A stretch of DNA of 43,702 nucleotides from Bryobacterales bacterium (GTDB taxonomy: Bacteria > Acidobacteriota > Terriglobia > Bryobacterales > Bryobacteraceae): contig PMVV01000064.1 in assembly GCA_003166475.1 (NCBI GenBank), positions 25,216 to 68,917 on the forward strand, written 5' to 3'. Positions within the stretch are counted from its first letter, which is position 1; the number at the start of each line of letters is the position of its first letter. Position numbers and translations under genes: made by a program. Positions 42,295-43,702 of this stretch are shown in pieces. Below the pieces are notes generated by a model. It ran no database searches and had not been told where the DNA came from. It saw only the letters and a program-made list of their open reading frames with translations.

Positions 42295-42738
42295 ATGCCT
42301 TTTTGCAGCCAGTGCGGAAACCAGGTGGACGCGGCGGATGTCTTCTGCGCCAAGTGCGGCGCCCGGCAGCCGGATGCTGCGCCGCGTCCCGCCGATCCGT
42401 TCTCGTCCATCACGCCGCGCACGGCGTCGATCCTCTGCTACATTCCCGGACTCGGCTGGATCGGTTCGATCATCGTGCTGGCGTCGGAACGCTTTCGCGG
42501 CAATCGCGTGGTCCGCTTCCACGCCTTTCAAGGCCTGTATTTGTTCGTGGCGTACCTGATCGAGGATTGGGTGCTTAAGCCCATGTTTACCGTAATCCCG
42601 CACATGCACCTAAACGGTATCGTCGATGTGGTGCTATTGGGAATGTCGATCTTCATGATCGTGAAGGCCAGCCGCGACGAGGCTTTCGCGCTTCCCATTA
42701 TCGGCGAGCTCGCGGAGAAGTCGGTTTCGGAGCGGTGA
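42295..42738 (+). CDS. zinc-ribbon membrane protein (DUF4870-like)
   Basis: A 147-residue protein. The first 22 residues form a zinc ribbon (FCSQCGNQV, then FCAKCGARQ; C4, C7, C18, C21). The rest has two or three membrane helices (SILCYIPGLGWIGSIIVLAS, FHAFQGLYLFVAYLIEDWVL, GIVDVVLLGMSIFMIVKASR) with the RFHAFQ and ILCYIPGLGW patterns of the DUF4870/YgcG-neighbour type of small membrane protein. Function is unknown. Its last bases overlap the GTG start of the next gene (GTGA, 42735-42738), so the two are co-translated. Confidence 0.85.
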   Translation: MPFCSQCGNQVDAADVFCAKCGARQPDAAPRPADPFSSITPRTASILCYIPGLGWIGSIIVLASERFRGNRVVRFHAFQGLYLFVAYLIEDWVLKPMFTVIPHMHLNGIVDVVLLGMSIFMIVKASRDEAFALPIIGELAEKSVSER

Positions 42739-43604
42739 GTTGGCCGATGGGCACCGCCGTCGCGCTCTTGCTGTCCGCAGCTCTGGCTTCCGCGCAAGAC
42801 ACGCCGCAGAGGACTGCGCAGCCGCTGCACGCCGAATCCTCGTCGATGATCGACTTCAGGTCCGCCGCGGACGGTTCGGAAACGGTCGAGATCCGGAACG
42901 TATCGCACGAGGTTACCGGGACACAAGTCCCGGGCCGGCCGCCCGGCGAGCGTCTCCTGCTGCGCAAGACTACGCGCTCGAGGCGGGTCCTGGGCGACAT
43001 CGGCATGGAGGCAACCGTCACGCTGGAGGCCTGGCGGTTGGGCGAAGATCTTCGGCGGAAGCCGCTGTACAGCTTGACCGTCACGGGCGACGAAAGCCAC
43101 ATGATGGACAATGCGCTTTTCGTCGTGGCGCGCGGTCTGGAAGAAACCGAGTGGTGGTCGGTATATAAGCTGGGATCCGGCCAGCATCTCTTCGATACCT
43201 ATGTGCCATTGCTGAGCTTCTCGATTTCACGGGAGACCGTGACCACGCGGTACGCAGGACTGGAGGCGCCGGGCGACGATACGAAAGATGCGCGCCTGAA
43301 GCAGCCGAACGTGGTGGGCGTGGTCACTTATGCGTCGGAGGACCGGATCATTCGCGAAGCGCTGGTGACCTGCGACGACTCCAAGCAGGCACAGCTTCCG
43401 CGATCGTACGCCGACAGCACGCGCGCCGTTTCTTTGGTGGAAGGGGCGGATCAGGCGTCGCACACCTTGAAGCTGACGTTCAGCCAGAACTACCCGTCGC
43501 CTCCCCATACGGTGGACGTGCGCATACCGGTGCGCCGGGACGATCTGGATTTGGCGCACGCTCAACTGGCGCCGGGGATGCATGTAATTCTCTGGCGGCG
43601 ATAG
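42735..43604 (+). CDS. exported protein of unknown function
   Basis: A 289-residue exported protein, not recognised as a named family. Translation starts at GTG 42735 through a GTGA overlap with the upstream gene; ATG 42747 four codons later is an alternative. The signal peptide is MGTAVALLLSAALASAQ. The mature part is beta-strand-rich and charged (RKTTRSRRVLGDIGMEATVT, LFVVARGLEETEWWSVYKLG, FDTYVPLLSFSISRETVTTR). A single cysteine lies in VTCDDSKQ. It is probably soluble and periplasmic, since no other membrane segment follows. Co-translation with the zinc-ribbon membrane protein suggests a shared role, but this is only inference. Confidence 0.72.
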   Translation: MSWPMGTAVALLLSAALASAQDTPQRTAQPLHAESSSMIDFRSAADGSETVEIRNVSHEVTGTQVPGRPPGERLLLRKTTRSRRVLGDIGMEATVTLEAWRLGEDLRRKPLYSLTVTGDESHMMDNALFVVARGLEETEWWSVYKLGSGQHLFDTYVPLLSFSISRETVTTRYAGLEAPGDDTKDARLKQPNVVGVVTYASEDRIIREALVTCDDSKQAQLPRSYADSTRAVSLVEGADQASHTLKLTFSQNYPSPPHTVDVRIPVRRDDLDLAHAQLAPGMHVILWRR

Positions 43605-43665
43605 CGCCCGGGCGCGCACCTATTGAGGCTCGCATATTACAGTGACAGGCAACCTGGACCCCCTG

Positions 43666-43702
43666 GTGGGGCGGGCAATTTTGCCCGCAGCCGGCTTTCA
43701 GC
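43666..43702. repeat. left part of a palindromic intergenic repeat, cut by window end
   Basis: GTGGGGC (43666-43672) is followed by GCGGGCAA-TT-TTGCCCGC (43671-43688), a perfect 8-bp hairpin, and then AGCCGGCTTTCAGC, the start of a second hairpin of the GGCTnnAGCC type. The order matches the left half of the complete element at 9255-9306. Confidence 0.6.

Overview
The window looks like a chromosomal segment of an Acidobacteriota bacterium, most like the Bryobacterales/Solibacter group. The support is indirect but consistent: high GC with strong third-position bias; a secreted protein ending in the TIGR03437-type domain; an ECF sigma factor of the PF07638 type overlapping a Ser/Thr kinase with a TPR tail; a HAF-repeat secreted protein; an Oar-like TonB-dependent receptor with an N-terminal carboxypeptidase-like domain; a Asp-box (BNR) protein of more than 1000 residues; and short GC-rich palindromic intergenic repeats. 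No phage, integrase, transposase, CRISPR array or rRNA was found. One tRNA-Val(GAC) is present.

Layout. (1) 36-5318, plus strand: a CstA-family transporter, an OFA-family MFS transporter and an acetyl-CoA synthetase, probably a pyruvate/acetate uptake and activation module. (2) 5394-9253, plus: a LolA-like secreted protein overlapping a large Asp-box protein. (3) 9312-10745, minus: a secreted HExxH protein and a 23S-type pseudouridine synthase. (4) 10774-12033, plus: a HutI-like amidohydrolase that has lost key metal-site residues. (5) 12071-19594, minus: a tightly packed run of eight genes, mostly joined by ATGA overlaps: TIGR03437 protein, FN3 lipoprotein, ParB-like mini-protein, protein phosphatase, secreted MBL hydrolase, membrane-anchored methyltransferase, Gfo/Idh/MocA oxidoreductase, sugar isomerase-like TIM barrel. 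(6) 19981-24401: a secreted glycosidase-like protein, a secreted nucleoside hydrolase, and two unknown exported or membrane proteins. (7) 24398-24786: two truncated gene remnants meeting head to head. (8) 24908-28327: M28 peptidase, DinB protein, mini zinc ribbon, DUF72 protein, tRNA-Val. (9) 28330-29220: a gene graveyard (anti-sigma-like and PilZ remnants) plus a 19-bp tandem repeat. (10) 29364-32105: an NtrC-type regulator and an NtrY-type histidine kinase. (11) 32323-37306: a HAF protein divergent from an ECF sigma/kinase-TPR pair. (12) 37417-43604: a PEBP protein, a zinc-cysteine/cupin fusion, a TonB receptor, a DUF2911 protein, a zinc-ribbon membrane protein and an exported unknown.

No single locus is a clear new defence or mobile system. 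The most rewarding items are the HutI paralogue with a rewritten metal site, the ParB-like/phosphatase overlapping pair, the kinase lacking the usual alpha-G segment, the zinc-cysteine/cupin fusion, the frame-disrupted PilZ and anti-sigma remnants beside the tRNA, and two families of dispersed palindromic repeats.
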